DNA of 64,000 nt from NCBI RefSeq assembly GCF_965233615.1, contig NZ_OZ247495.1; one strand, written 5' to 3'. A model generated the notes under the pieces. The model had not been told where the DNA came from, did no database searches, and saw nothing but the letters and a program-made list of their open reading frames with translations. This DNA is from Pelagibius sp028280305 (lineage in GTDB: Bacteria; Pseudomonadota; Alphaproteobacteria; Kiloniellales; Kiloniellaceae). The stretch's first letter is position 1. The number at the start of each line of letters is the position of its first letter. Made by a program: the position numbers and the translations under genes. This document shows positions 14,877-22,586 of the stretch, piece after piece.

Positions 14877-16264
14877 TGAGCTACGGCAAGGTGCATGAGG
14901 GCTTTTGGGAAAGTGACCGTATCGGTGGGCTTAGCGACGGAGCGGCACTGCTGGCGCTTTTCTTATTAACCGGCCCGCATCGCAACGCTATCGGGTGTTT
15001 TAGGCTCGGCGTCGGCGCTATTAGCGATGTGCCGCGCTTTAATAAGTGGGGCGTCGACAAGATAAGCTCTTATTTGGATGAGCTTTGCTCGAAACAGTTC
15101 CTTATTCGAGACACAAATAAGGGCTGGATGCTGATCGATAAGGCGCTGGAGAAAGACCCGATCAAGGGCGAGAAGGCGGCTAAACATGCGCTCTCTTTGT
15201 CGACGTCAGTCCCCCGAAAAAGCGCCATATTTGAATCGCTTAGGGTCAGGTTAGAGCCTCAGTTAGTGGAGTTTTCTGAAGCCCTTTCGGATAAGGATGG
15301 GTGGCCCATGGAAAGGGCATGTGATGCCCCATCGAATGGGGATGCTATACCCCATGCTTCTCCTTCTCCTTTACCGGAACCTTCTCAGGACCCAGAACCA
15401 GTTAAACCATCTGCTGACGCAGATGGTCCCCCGAATAAGCCCGGCGCTGTCGAAGTCGATGAGGTGGAAGCAGCCGTGGAAGCCTGGAATGCATTCGCTG
15501 AGCGACACGGCTTGGCGAAGGTTCAGCGGATCACCGCCAAGCGGCGCAGTGCTTGCAAGATCCGGCTGACGGAGTGCGACGGCCTGGACGGGTTCGTGAA
15601 CGGAGCTCTGCCCGCCATTGCCCGGAGCCCCTTCTTGCTCGGCGAGAACGACCGCGGCTGGAAGGCGGATTTTGATTTTCTGATGCAGCAGAAGAGTTTC
15701 ACGAAGCTCATGGAGGGCGGCTATGACCGCAGCAAACCAACTCGCCCGAACGGATCAGACGCCCATACCGCCCAGGCTTCCGCCTTCGCTAGCGTGGCTG
15801 CCGGATTTGACGATCATGGGGGCGATCACAGCGATGCCGGAGAAGCTACCCCGGGAACAGGTACAGGAGGTCCGGGCTTACTTGAACCACCTGGAAATCT
15901 GGATGAAACCGGCGAGCCGGGCCTGGATCTCCGGGAGGGTAGTGACGCTTCTGGCGCACTATGCGGCGGCCAATGTGTCGGAGGCGATCCTGAGGGGAGT
16001 AGCGGAGGATTGGCTGGCGAAGCTGAAGGATCTCCCGGCCCATGCGATCCAGCAAGCGTGCCTGGATTGGCTGGGGCGGCCGAACGGGTACAAACCAACG
16101 CCGGGGGAGATTCGGGCGCTGGCTTGCCAAGCGCTGGGTCCACACCTGGACGAACGGCTGAAGCTGCGGGCCCTGCTGCAGCCGACCCTCTCGACGGAAT
16201 GACGGACTTCCCGCCGATACCGGTAGGACTCGACCGCAGAGCGAAGAAGGAGACGGCCTCTTGA
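14876..16264 (+). CDS. Phage replication protein (initiator or helicase loader)
   Basis: The 462-codon frame has an N-terminal winged-helix-like region (residues about 1-95, GFWESDRIGGLSDGAALLAL). An acidic proline-rich linker (about 150-200) leads to a C-terminal domain ending GWKADFDFLMQQKSFTKLMEGG near residue 280, where related proteins usually end. The remaining 180 codons are glycine/proline-rich and fully overlap a better-looking gene in another frame (15723-16202). The start shares one base with the dnaB stop. The gene also carries five CTTATT motifs that may form an origin. Confidence 0.75.
   Translation: MSYGKVHEGFWESDRIGGLSDGAALLALFLLTGPHRNAIGCFRLGVGAISDVPRFNKWGVDKISSYLDELCSKQFLIRDTNKGWMLIDKALEKDPIKGEKAAKHALSLSTSVPRKSAIFESLRVRLEPQLVEFSEALSDKDGWPMERACDAPSNGDAIPHASPSPLPEPSQDPEPVKPSADADGPPNKPGAVEVDEVEAAVEAWNAFAERHGLAKVQRITAKRRSACKIRLTECDGLDGFVNGALPAIARSPFLLGENDRGWKADFDFLMQQKSFTKLMEGGYDRSKPTRPNGSDAHTAQASAFASVAAGFDDHGGDHSDAGEATPGTGTGGPGLLEPPGNLDETGEPGLDLREGSDASGALCGGQCVGGDPEGSSGGLAGEAEGSPGPCDPASVPGLAGAAERVQTNAGGDSGAGLPSAGSTPGRTAEAAGPAAADPLDGMTDFPPIPVGLDRRAKKETAS
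14962..15121. other. Candidate phage origin: CTTATT iterons in replication gene
   Basis: Five CTTATT motifs lie within 160 bp, in both orientations: 14962-14967, 15041-15046 (reverse), 15069-15074, 15101-15106 and 15116-15121 (reverse). The surrounding codons are unusually AT-rich (TTA, ATA, AAT) for this genome. Lambdoid phages place their origin inside the initiator gene, so this is a plausible origin, not a proven one. Confidence 0.45.
15723..16202 (+). CDS. Hypothetical phage protein nested in another frame
   Basis: A 159-residue frame with GGAGG before ATG 15723. Its composition is that of a normal folded protein (REQVQEVRAYLNHLEIWM, AILRGVAEDWLAKLKDLP, RPNGYKPTPGEIRALA), unlike the low-complexity frame it overlaps. 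It probably follows the replication gene as a separate protein. The PTPGEIRALA helix hints at a nucleic-acid-related or scaffolding role, but I do not recognise a family. Confidence 0.75.
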   Translation: MTAANQLARTDQTPIPPRLPPSLAWLPDLTIMGAITAMPEKLPREQVQEVRAYLNHLEIWMKPASRAWISGRVVTLLAHYAAANVSEAILRGVAEDWLAKLKDLPAHAIQQACLDWLGRPNGYKPTPGEIRALACQALGPHLDERLKLRALLQPTLSTE

Positions 16265-16575
16265 CTGAACCGAAACCATTTTACGACGGTCGAGTTCATC
16301 CTGTTCAAGTTCCGCGCAGCAATCGGACTGGTTCCGGCCAGATATCGAGAGAGGTGACGTTGCGTGCTTACGAGGTTTACCGACGGCTCTATGGTTCTCA
16401 GGAAGCGCTGATAACAGGCGGTTGCCGTGGCGGATTTAGCGTCGGCGAATTAATCGCATTTCTCTACGCGCGTTCGTTTCCGGAGGCTGAGTGGCGAGAG
16501 CGAGAAAGAGAGGCCATTAGAGGCATGAACCTTGACGCACGCCGACTGAGCGAAACAGACAAGGGGCGTGAGTGA
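16261..16575 (+). CDS. Hypothetical phage protein
   Basis: A 104-residue protein starting at TTG 16261, with AAGGAG 8 bases upstream and a TTGA overlap with the stop at 16264. It contains REVTLRAYEVYRRLYGSQEAL and GFSVGELIAFLYARSFPEAEW, suggesting a small helical DNA-binding-like fold. It overlaps the start of the NusG-like gene by 8 bp. Confidence 0.65.
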   Translation: MTEPKPFYDGRVHPVQVPRSNRTGSGQISREVTLRAYEVYRRLYGSQEALITGGCRGGFSVGELIAFLYARSFPEAEWREREREAIRGMNLDARRLSETDKGRE

Positions 16576-17290
16576 CTTGGCGGATCGTCGAGCCGTTCGA
16601 TATCTCTGCCTTGACCCGGACTGCAGGCATGAGTTTGACGCCGGTCCCGGCCCGGTCACTTGCGGGGCTAAGCACGCCCTTCCTGGTGGCGTGTCGATCC
16701 CCGGCGCCTGTCCGGCCTGCGGTGGGCTCTACGTCGGCCGGTTATCCTGGTTCGTCGTGATGACCAACGCGCGGGCCGAGGAAGCGGTAAACGATCGACT
16801 GAAGGATCTGGGTTACCTGACGCTGTTCTTGCATTACCGCGTGCCGGTGCGCCGCGCCAACCGCTTGTCCCGGAGGCAGCGCGCCGCCGTGGCGACCGAG
16901 AAGGCACCCGAGCTTGTCACCAGGCCGTACTTGTCGCGCTACATTTTCGTCGGGGTGGTGCCGGGCCAGGGGTTTTACGACATCAACAACGCGCCGGGCG
17001 TTTCGACCGTCCTCAGCAATGAGGCTGGACCGCGAACGCTCGAACCCAGCGAGATTGACCGCCTGCGGGCCGGGGCGGGCAAGGACGGGCTGATCCAACT
17101 GGAAGGTCCAGCTGAGATGGGGCGAACCCGGCTGACCGTGGGTGACGTGGTCCGCATCAAGGTTGGCCCCTTCGCTGGGTTCGACGGCACGGTCTGCCGC
17201 GATGACGGCAAGATGGTGACCATCTGGGTGTCGATCTTCGGGCGCCAGACGGAGGTGACGCTCCTGCCAAAAGCAGTTGAGGCGATATGA
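16568..17290 (+). CDS. NusG/RfaH-like protein with N-terminal zinc motif; candidate late antiterminator
   Basis: A 240-residue protein from GTG 16568. Residues 11-60 hold C14, C19, C32, C48 and C51, a probable zinc site. Residues about 61-165 form an NGN domain (WFVVMTNARAEEAVNDRL, then RPYLSRYIFVGV). Residues about 196-235 form a KOW domain (VGDVVRIKVGPFAGFDGTV). NusG paralogues bind RNA polymerase and change pausing or termination. It is the last early gene and sits directly before a promoter, a terminator and the late operon, which suggests a Q-like role. Confidence 0.85.
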   Translation: MSDLADRRAVRYLCLDPDCRHEFDAGPGPVTCGAKHALPGGVSIPGACPACGGLYVGRLSWFVVMTNARAEEAVNDRLKDLGYLTLFLHYRVPVRRANRLSRRQRAAVATEKAPELVTRPYLSRYIFVGVVPGQGFYDINNAPGVSTVLSNEAGPRTLEPSEIDRLRAGAGKDGLIQLEGPAEMGRTRLTVGDVVRIKVGPFAGFDGTVCRDDGKMVTIWVSIFGRQTEVTLLPKAVEAI

Positions 17291-17311
17291 ACGCTCCATT
17301 TGGTGCAATCA

Positions 17312-17325
17312 GTGCCCGTTGGCAC
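17312..17325. other. Hairpin after the early operon
   Basis: GTGCC-CGTT-GGCAC is a perfect 5-bp stem with a 4-nt loop, and TGGTGC/GCACCA (17301-17306 and 17322-17327) offers an alternative pairing. No T-run follows, so it is not a classic terminator. It lies 6 bp before the candidate late -35 box. Confidence 0.4.
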
Positions 17326-17331
17326 CACCCC

Positions 17332-17361
17332 TTGACAAAAGTCCTTGGTTGAACTTAATTT
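17332..17361 (+). promoter_or_regulatory. Candidate late promoter
   Basis: A consensus -35 TTGACA (17332-17337) is followed by TTAATT (17355-17360, 17-bp spacer) or TAATTT (17356-17361, 18-bp spacer). It is the only strong -35 in the gap between the NusG-like gene and the terminase genes. The -10 match is weak. Confidence 0.5.
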
Positions 17362-17441
17362 CGCGTCAGACATCGGCGGTGGCAGCGAAAATCGCGACCA
17401 CGCCGACTGCGGAGCGATCCTAAATTCTGCCAAGCAACCAT

Positions 17442-17471
17442 CCCGCCCTGGGCATCCGGCGCGGGCTTTTT
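17442..17471 (+). terminator. Leader terminator upstream of terminase genes
   Basis: CCCGC (17442-17446) pairs with GCGGG (17461-17465), extendable with a bulge, and is followed by C and five T residues. It lies between the candidate late promoter and the first late gene, so late transcription would need read-through. Confidence 0.6.
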
Positions 17472-17523
17472 CATGGCCAGAGGTTTGCCGCCCCGCCATT
17501 TCACATGAACCCCCGAGGTGGCC

Positions 17524-17997
17524 ATGTCGGCCCTTAAGAACACGCGCCATGAGGCCTTTGCACAGGCGCTTGCCAAGGGCATGACGGCCGATGCTGCCTA
17601 CGAGGCGGCTGGGTATAAGCCGAATAGGGGTAACGCGACGACGCTTAAAGCAAAGCAAAGCGTCCGGGATCGCGTTGCCGAACTGACTGAAAAGGCGGCC
17701 AAGAAGGTCATGGTCACCGTGGAAAGCCTGGCCGGTGAGTTGGAACAGGCCCGCTCGCTGGCCATCATTGAGAAGCAGCCAAGCGCCGCCGTTGGGGCCA
17801 CGATGGGCAAGGCGAAGTTGTTCGGCCTTGGGGTGGAGAATCGCCGCCTTAGCGGGTCGGTGCAAATCGTCACACTGACAGCGAAAGACCTTGAAGGGCT
17901 GAGCGCCGATGAGCTTGCCGCTATCGAACAAGCCTATCCGGTTCTCGAAAAGCTCGGGCTTGTTGCAGGCGATTCGGGACCAGCGTCAGAAGCGTGA
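17524..17997 (+). CDS. Terminase small subunit
   Basis: A 157-residue protein with an N-terminal helix-turn-helix of the phage terminase small subunit type (RHEAFAQALAKGMTADAAYE, then SVRDRVAELTEKA). A helical oligomerisation region follows. It recognises phage DNA and feeds it to the large subunit. ATG 17524 follows GAGGTG; a GTG two codons upstream is possible. It overlaps the large-subunit gene. Confidence 0.85.
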   Translation: MSALKNTRHEAFAQALAKGMTADAAYEAAGYKPNRGNATTLKAKQSVRDRVAELTEKAAKKVMVTVESLAGELEQARSLAIIEKQPSAAVGATMGKAKLFGLGVENRRLSGSVQIVTLTAKDLEGLSADELAAIEQAYPVLEKLGLVAGDSGPASEA

Positions 17998-19561
17998 GAT
18001 TGAACGCCAAGCTGGCGGCTGGCGGGATGAGAAGGCCAAGTGTGCCGCAGACATCCTCCATTGGTTTGACAACTGGGTTCATACTTACGATCCGCGCCTG
18101 GTCGGCAAGCCCGGCGGCGCCTACGTGCCCTTCAAGCTCTGGCCGCGACAGCGAGAATTCGTCCTGTGGCTGATCGAGCGGATCCAAGCCGAAGAGGAAG
18201 GTCTGGCGGAAAAGAGCCGCGATGTCGGCGCCACCTACCTGACCGGCGGTGTGGCGCTGCACCAGTGGCAGTTTAATCCGGGTTTTAAGGCGACGTTCGG
18301 GTCTCGAAAGGTCGATTATGTCGACAAGAAGGACAATCCGGATTCGATCTTCGCCAAAATCAGGATCATGGCGCGTCGCCAACCCGCAGAACTGATGCCG
18401 GAAGGCTTCTCCTGGGCGCAGCACGACAACTATATGCGTCTGGTCAACCCGGAGACGGGCTCAGTGATCTCCGGCGAGGGTGGTGACGACATGGGCCGTG
18501 GCGGCCGGTCCTCGCTCTACGTGGTTGACGAGGCCGCCTTTGTGCCGAACGCCGAAGCGGTGGAGAAGGCGCTTTCAGGTAACACGGATTGCGTCATTTG
18601 GGTTTCCTCGGTCAACGGCATGGGCAACCTCTTCGCCCGCAAGCGTCATTCGATCCTGAAGCCGCATCAGGTATTTCGGCTGCATTGGCGCGACGACCCG
18701 CGCAAGACTGAGGAATGGGCCCAAGCCAAGAAGGGCAGCTTTGCCGATCCAACCACCTGGCCAAGCGAGTATGAGATCGACTACAGCGCGTCCGTTGAGG
18801 GCATCTGCATCCCGGCCCTGTGGGTCGAGAGCGCCAAGCGTCTAAGCGCGCTGGAGCCTGGCCTTCGCGCAAGCAATGCCGGGGTGTTGGGGCTGGACGT
18901 TGGCGCGGGCAAGGCAAAGTCGGTCGCGATCCCCCGCATGGGCCCGGTGGTCAGTGTGCCACGATCGCGAGGCGACCCGGACACGATAGGGACCGCATGG
19001 TGGGCCCTTGAGGCTGCCCTGGAGACTGGTTGCGGCGCGCTGAACTTCGATGCGCCAGGCGTTGGCGCTGGTGTGTCTTCGGCCCTCATGCACCGGGACG
19101 ACGATCCTGAGAAGGCGAAGCGCTTTGATGCGCTGGAGGTTCTGCCAGTCAATACCGGGGTGCCACCGAGCGAGCGGGAATGGCCAGATGGGCGCACTTC
19201 GCTGGAGATGTTCGGCAACCTAAAGGCTGAGGTCTGGTGGCTGTGCCGCACTGCGCTGCAACGTACCCATGAGCATGTGGCCTTCCTGGAGGGCCGGGAA
19301 GGAGGGGTCGAGCATCCGGTGACCGACCTTTTGGCGCTTCCCAGCGGCGACCGAGACAGCGACGAACTCTGTCACCAGATGTCCTTGGTCAAATGGGGCA
19401 GAAACGAGCGGGGCAAGATTGTGATCGAGAAGAAAGAGGCCCTGGCGCGCCGCGGGATATCGAGCCCGGACCATGCCGATGCCCTGATGCTGACCTTCGT
19501 TGACCCGCCGGCGGTGCCAAGGGCCGCCGTGTTTCTGCCTAAAAGGCTCCGCAAGCGATGA
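17909..19561 (+). CDS. Terminase large subunit
   Basis: A 550-residue packaging motor. The ATPase half shows a deviant Walker A (KSRDVGATYL, residues about 102-111) and Walker B with catalytic Glu (LYVVDEAAF, about residue 200). The RNase H-like nuclease half shows LGLDVGAGK, NFDAPGVGAG and SPDHADALML as candidate metal-binding Asp motifs. The ATG at 17909 gives an 89-bp overlap with the small-subunit gene; an internal TTG near codon 18 is an alternative start. Confidence 0.95.
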   Translation: MSLPLSNKPIRFSKSSGLLQAIRDQRQKREIERQAGGWRDEKAKCAADILHWFDNWVHTYDPRLVGKPGGAYVPFKLWPRQREFVLWLIERIQAEEEGLAEKSRDVGATYLTGGVALHQWQFNPGFKATFGSRKVDYVDKKDNPDSIFAKIRIMARRQPAELMPEGFSWAQHDNYMRLVNPETGSVISGEGGDDMGRGGRSSLYVVDEAAFVPNAEAVEKALSGNTDCVIWVSSVNGMGNLFARKRHSILKPHQVFRLHWRDDPRKTEEWAQAKKGSFADPTTWPSEYEIDYSASVEGICIPALWVESAKRLSALEPGLRASNAGVLGLDVGAGKAKSVAIPRMGPVVSVPRSRGDPDTIGTAWWALEAALETGCGALNFDAPGVGAGVSSALMHRDDDPEKAKRFDALEVLPVNTGVPPSEREWPDGRTSLEMFGNLKAEVWWLCRTALQRTHEHVAFLEGREGGVEHPVTDLLALPSGDRDSDELCHQMSLVKWGRNERGKIVIEKKEALARRGISSPDHADALMLTFVDPPAVPRAAVFLPKRLRKR

Positions 19562-20913
19562 CCAAGCTGCCCCCGCTTCTGAACGCGATAGCGACCCGCA
19601 GCCTTGGCGCCATGTTCCCGGGCTTCTTTCCGGGACATAAGCACAACCTTTACCGGGACTTCGGCTATCCCGAGACGCTGGAATTCAAACAGTTCTTCGA
19701 CATGTACCGCCGCAATGGCCTGGCCAACGCGGCAATCGACAAGACGGTCCTGAAGGTCTGGCAGGACAATCCTTCTCTGCGGGAACGCGAGGGCAGCGAC
19801 GAGGAAACCCAACTGGAACGGGACATCCGGCAGCGTTTCGACGATCTGCGCGTTTGGCAGCGCCTCGCGGAGGCGGGTCGCCGCTCCATGGTGGGCGCCT
19901 ATGCGGGCGTGATCCTCCGGGTGGCTGACAGCAAGCAGTTCCAAGAACCAGTCGATACCGTATCTGGTGGAATCGACGGCCTCGTGGAGATCATTCCCGC
20001 CTGGGAAGGGCAGCTTACGGTCGGGCAATGGGACACGGATCAGACCTCCGAGACCTACGGCCAGCCCACCATGTTTCAGTTCAACGAGGCGGCGGTAGAG
20101 GGAGAGATCCAGCACGGCAATGCCCGCACATTCCAGCTTCACCCGGATCGCGTGATCGTCTGGTCTGACGACGGCACGATCCATGGCCGCTCGATGCTGG
20201 AGCCTGGTTACAACGATCTGGTGACGCTGGAGAAGGTAAGCGGCGCCGGCGGCGAGGGCTTCTGGAAGAACGCCAAGTCGGCGCCCGTCCTGGAGGTTGA
20301 CAAGGAGGCGGATATCAGACGCATGGCCCAAGCGATGGGCGTGTCGGAAGAGGATGTCCGCGACAAACTCGACGAGCATGTGGAGAGCTGGCAGAAGGGC
20401 TTTGATCAGCTTCTAATGCTTCAGGGCATGGAGGCTAAGACCCTCGGCGTCACGCTCATCAGCCCGGAGCATTTCTTCCGCATCGCGCTTGAGAGTTTCG
20501 CCGCCAGTTTCGGCATCCCGCTGAAGATCCTGGTCGGGTCCCAGACGGGCGAGCGGGCCTCGACCGAGGATGCTGCCGAATGGGCCCACACCTGCATGGC
20601 GCGGCGCAGCAACGTAGTCCGGCCCGGAATCATGGAATTCGTCAACCGCCTGGAGCGCTTCCGCATCCTGCCGGAGAGGGACTGGTTCCTCGCCTGGACC
20701 GACCTGACGGAGAGCTCGATGGCCGAGAAGGTCGAGCGCGCCGACAAGATGGCCGGGGTGAACCAGAAGATGAACGCCACGGGCGAGTTGGTTTTCACAG
20801 GTGAGGAAATCCGAGCGGCGGTCGACCTGGAGCCGTTGAGCGATGCGGATCGTTTTGGCGAGGACGACGAGGAAGATCATGCCGCCGCCTTGCCGCCGCC
20901 GGTCGAGGAATGA
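19558..20913 (+). CDS. Portal protein, DUF1073-type
   Basis: A 451-residue protein with LEFKQFFDMYRRNGLANAAI near the start, a central GRSMLEPGYNDLVTLEKV segment, and FGIPLKILVGSQTGERASTE, the diagnostic stretch of DUF1073 portal proteins. It forms the dodecameric ring for DNA entry. The C-terminal tail is acidic and proline-rich. Its ATG overlaps the terminase stop by 4 bp. Confidence 0.88.
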   Translation: MTKLPPLLNAIATRSLGAMFPGFFPGHKHNLYRDFGYPETLEFKQFFDMYRRNGLANAAIDKTVLKVWQDNPSLREREGSDEETQLERDIRQRFDDLRVWQRLAEAGRRSMVGAYAGVILRVADSKQFQEPVDTVSGGIDGLVEIIPAWEGQLTVGQWDTDQTSETYGQPTMFQFNEAAVEGEIQHGNARTFQLHPDRVIVWSDDGTIHGRSMLEPGYNDLVTLEKVSGAGGEGFWKNAKSAPVLEVDKEADIRRMAQAMGVSEEDVRDKLDEHVESWQKGFDQLLMLQGMEAKTLGVTLISPEHFFRIALESFAASFGIPLKILVGSQTGERASTEDAAEWAHTCMARRSNVVRPGIMEFVNRLERFRILPERDWFLAWTDLTESSMAEKVERADKMAGVNQKMNATGELVFTGEEIRAAVDLEPLSDADRFGEDDEEDHAAALPPPVEE

Positions 20914-20980
20914 GCGGCGGCATGATCGGCCATGAGTGCGAGCGCTTCGTCTGCGCCGCTGTTGAGTGAAGGAGCATTCC

Positions 20981-22108
20981 ATGCCCCAAGTTCTGATCCA
21001 TGTTCGCTGCAACAAGGCGGGCAAGGTCCGGCGTGAGAAGATGAACGGCCGCGAGGTCATCATCGTGCCGAGCGCCACCATGCCGGACGATGTCGTGATG
21101 AACGATATCCTCTACCCGGCTAAGGAGATCGAGGCCAGTTTCGCCAGCCTGGACCGCACCCCCGCACCTCTCGGCCATCCGACGATAAACGGCAAGTTCG
21201 TCTCGGCCCGCGACCCCGAAGGCATCAACATCGGCTGGGTCGGCGCCTTCAATACCAACGTGCGCCGCGAGAAGGGCCGCATCCTGCTCGACAAGGTGAT
21301 CGACGTGGAGCGCGCCAATCAGTCCGAGGAGGGCCGGCGCGTCCTGAACGCCATCGAGAAGGGCGATCCGATCCACACTTCTACGGGCCTTCTGACCGAA
21401 CTGGAAGCGGCCAACGGCGAGGTCGAGCACAAGTTCATTGCCCGCAACATGGTTTTCGACCACGACGCCATCCTGCTCGATGAGGACGGGGCGGCCACAC
21501 CCGAGCAGGGCGTTGGCATGATGGTCAATGCCAAGGGCGAAGAGATCGAGGTCATCAATGCGTCCCTACCGGACATGGATGACCTTGATTGGGCGGTTGA
21601 GGCCGCCGTATCGGCGCTGGAGCGGCGTTCCGACGAAAGGAAGAACGTCATCGAGCGAATCAAGTCCGCGATCATGGAAGCCTTCCGACAGGCTCCCGAG
21701 CGGGGAACCACCACTGCTAACCGAAAGGAGTCCAAAGACATGGACGACAAGCAGTTTGAAGAGCTTTCCGCGAAGGTAAATACCCTCTCGGAAGGCTTCG
21801 ACAAGATGGGCGAGACCATCGCCACAACTGTCGCCGAGGCTGTGAAGCCGCTCGTCGACGCCCAGGCCGAAATGGTCGCCAATCAGAAGGCGAAGGACGA
21901 CGCGGAACTTGCCGATCTGCAGGCCAAGATCGTCAAGGCCAACCTGCTGGACGAGGATGCGGCCGGGGAGCTGACCCTCAACGCCGCTCGCGCCCTCGCC
22001 AAGAAGGCCGAGCCGGGCAAAGCCGCAGCGCTCAACGGCGCTTACAGCGGCAACGACGACGGCAAGGGCGGCTTCAAGCTGCCGGCCGCCGACAAGAAGG
22101 AGGCTTGA
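20981..22108 (+). CDS. DUF2213 prohead protease fused to scaffold region
   Basis: ATG 20981 follows GAAGGAG, giving 375 residues. Residues about 1-190 match the DUF2213 family (LDRTPAPLGHPTINGKFVSA, GDPIHTSTGLLTE, DHDAILLDE), regarded as capsid maturation proteases. Residues about 254-375 form a charged helical scaffold-like tail. That tail has its own ribosome site and start (see 21740-22108), as in lambda C/Nu3. Confidence 0.82.
   Translation: MPQVLIHVRCNKAGKVRREKMNGREVIIVPSATMPDDVVMNDILYPAKEIEASFASLDRTPAPLGHPTINGKFVSARDPEGINIGWVGAFNTNVRREKGRILLDKVIDVERANQSEEGRRVLNAIEKGDPIHTSTGLLTELEAANGEVEHKFIARNMVFDHDAILLDEDGAATPEQGVGMMVNAKGEEIEVINASLPDMDDLDWAVEAAVSALERRSDERKNVIERIKSAIMEAFRQAPERGTTTANRKESKDMDDKQFEELSAKVNTLSEGFDKMGETIATTVAEAVKPLVDAQAEMVANQKAKDDAELADLQAKIVKANLLDEDAAGELTLNAARALAKKAEPGKAAALNGAYSGNDDGKGGFKLPAADKKEA
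21740..22108 (+). CDS. Nested in-frame scaffold protein
   Basis: Within the protease gene, AAAGGAG (21724-21730) precedes an in-frame ATG at 21740. Translation gives 122 residues (MDDKQFEELSAKVNTLSEGF...), a helical, charged and alanine-rich sequence typical of internal scaffolds. It would share the C-terminus of the protease, allowing co-assembly into the prohead. Confidence 0.65.
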   Translation: MDDKQFEELSAKVNTLSEGFDKMGETIATTVAEAVKPLVDAQAEMVANQKAKDDAELADLQAKIVKANLLDEDAAGELTLNAARALAKKAEPGKAAALNGAYSGNDDGKGGFKLPAADKKEA

Positions 22109-22111
22109 GCC

Positions 22112-22573
22112 ATGGCACGGTTTAACAAGATCTTCCTCGGGCCCGTCGACAAGACGTGCCCGCAGGTGCGCGAGGCCGACGCCAGCGTGGCGCTGAAGCC
22201 GGGCCGTCTGGTGGTCATGTCCTCGGGCGAGTTCGCGCTGGCCGGGGCGGCGACGATCGGTCAAGTCCTGCTGGTGCAGGACAACTACCTGGCCATGAAA
22301 GGCGTCGACGACGATTGGGCGGCAGGCAATACAGCGGTCGCGATCGAGATGCAGAGCGACGAGCTTTACGCCGCCCGCATCGCCAACGGCGTCAACATCA
22401 CGGCCAAAGGCACAGCCCTGACGCCCGCCGCCAACGGCACCTTGGCCATCGCCTCCACGTCCGGTCTGGTCGTCGCCTACTCGGACGAAATCTACAACAA
22501 CAACTCCGGCAGCGAACAGCTTCTGCGGGTCCGTCCCGCGGGTAGCCAGTCCTACCTGTCGGCTGCTGTTTAA
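22112..22573 (+). CDS. Head decoration (cement-like) protein
   Basis: A 153-residue beta-rich protein with ALKPGRLVVMSSGEFALAG and GVNITAKGTALTPAANGTLAIAST. It lies between the protease/scaffold and capsid genes, where cement proteins are encoded in related phages. Position and composition are the only evidence. Confidence 0.7.
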   Translation: MARFNKIFLGPVDKTCPQVREADASVALKPGRLVVMSSGEFALAGAATIGQVLLVQDNYLAMKGVDDDWAAGNTAVAIEMQSDELYAARIANGVNITAKGTALTPAANGTLAIASTSGLVVAYSDEIYNNNSGSEQLLRVRPAGSQSYLSAAV

Positions 22574-22586
22574 GGGAGACCTGACG

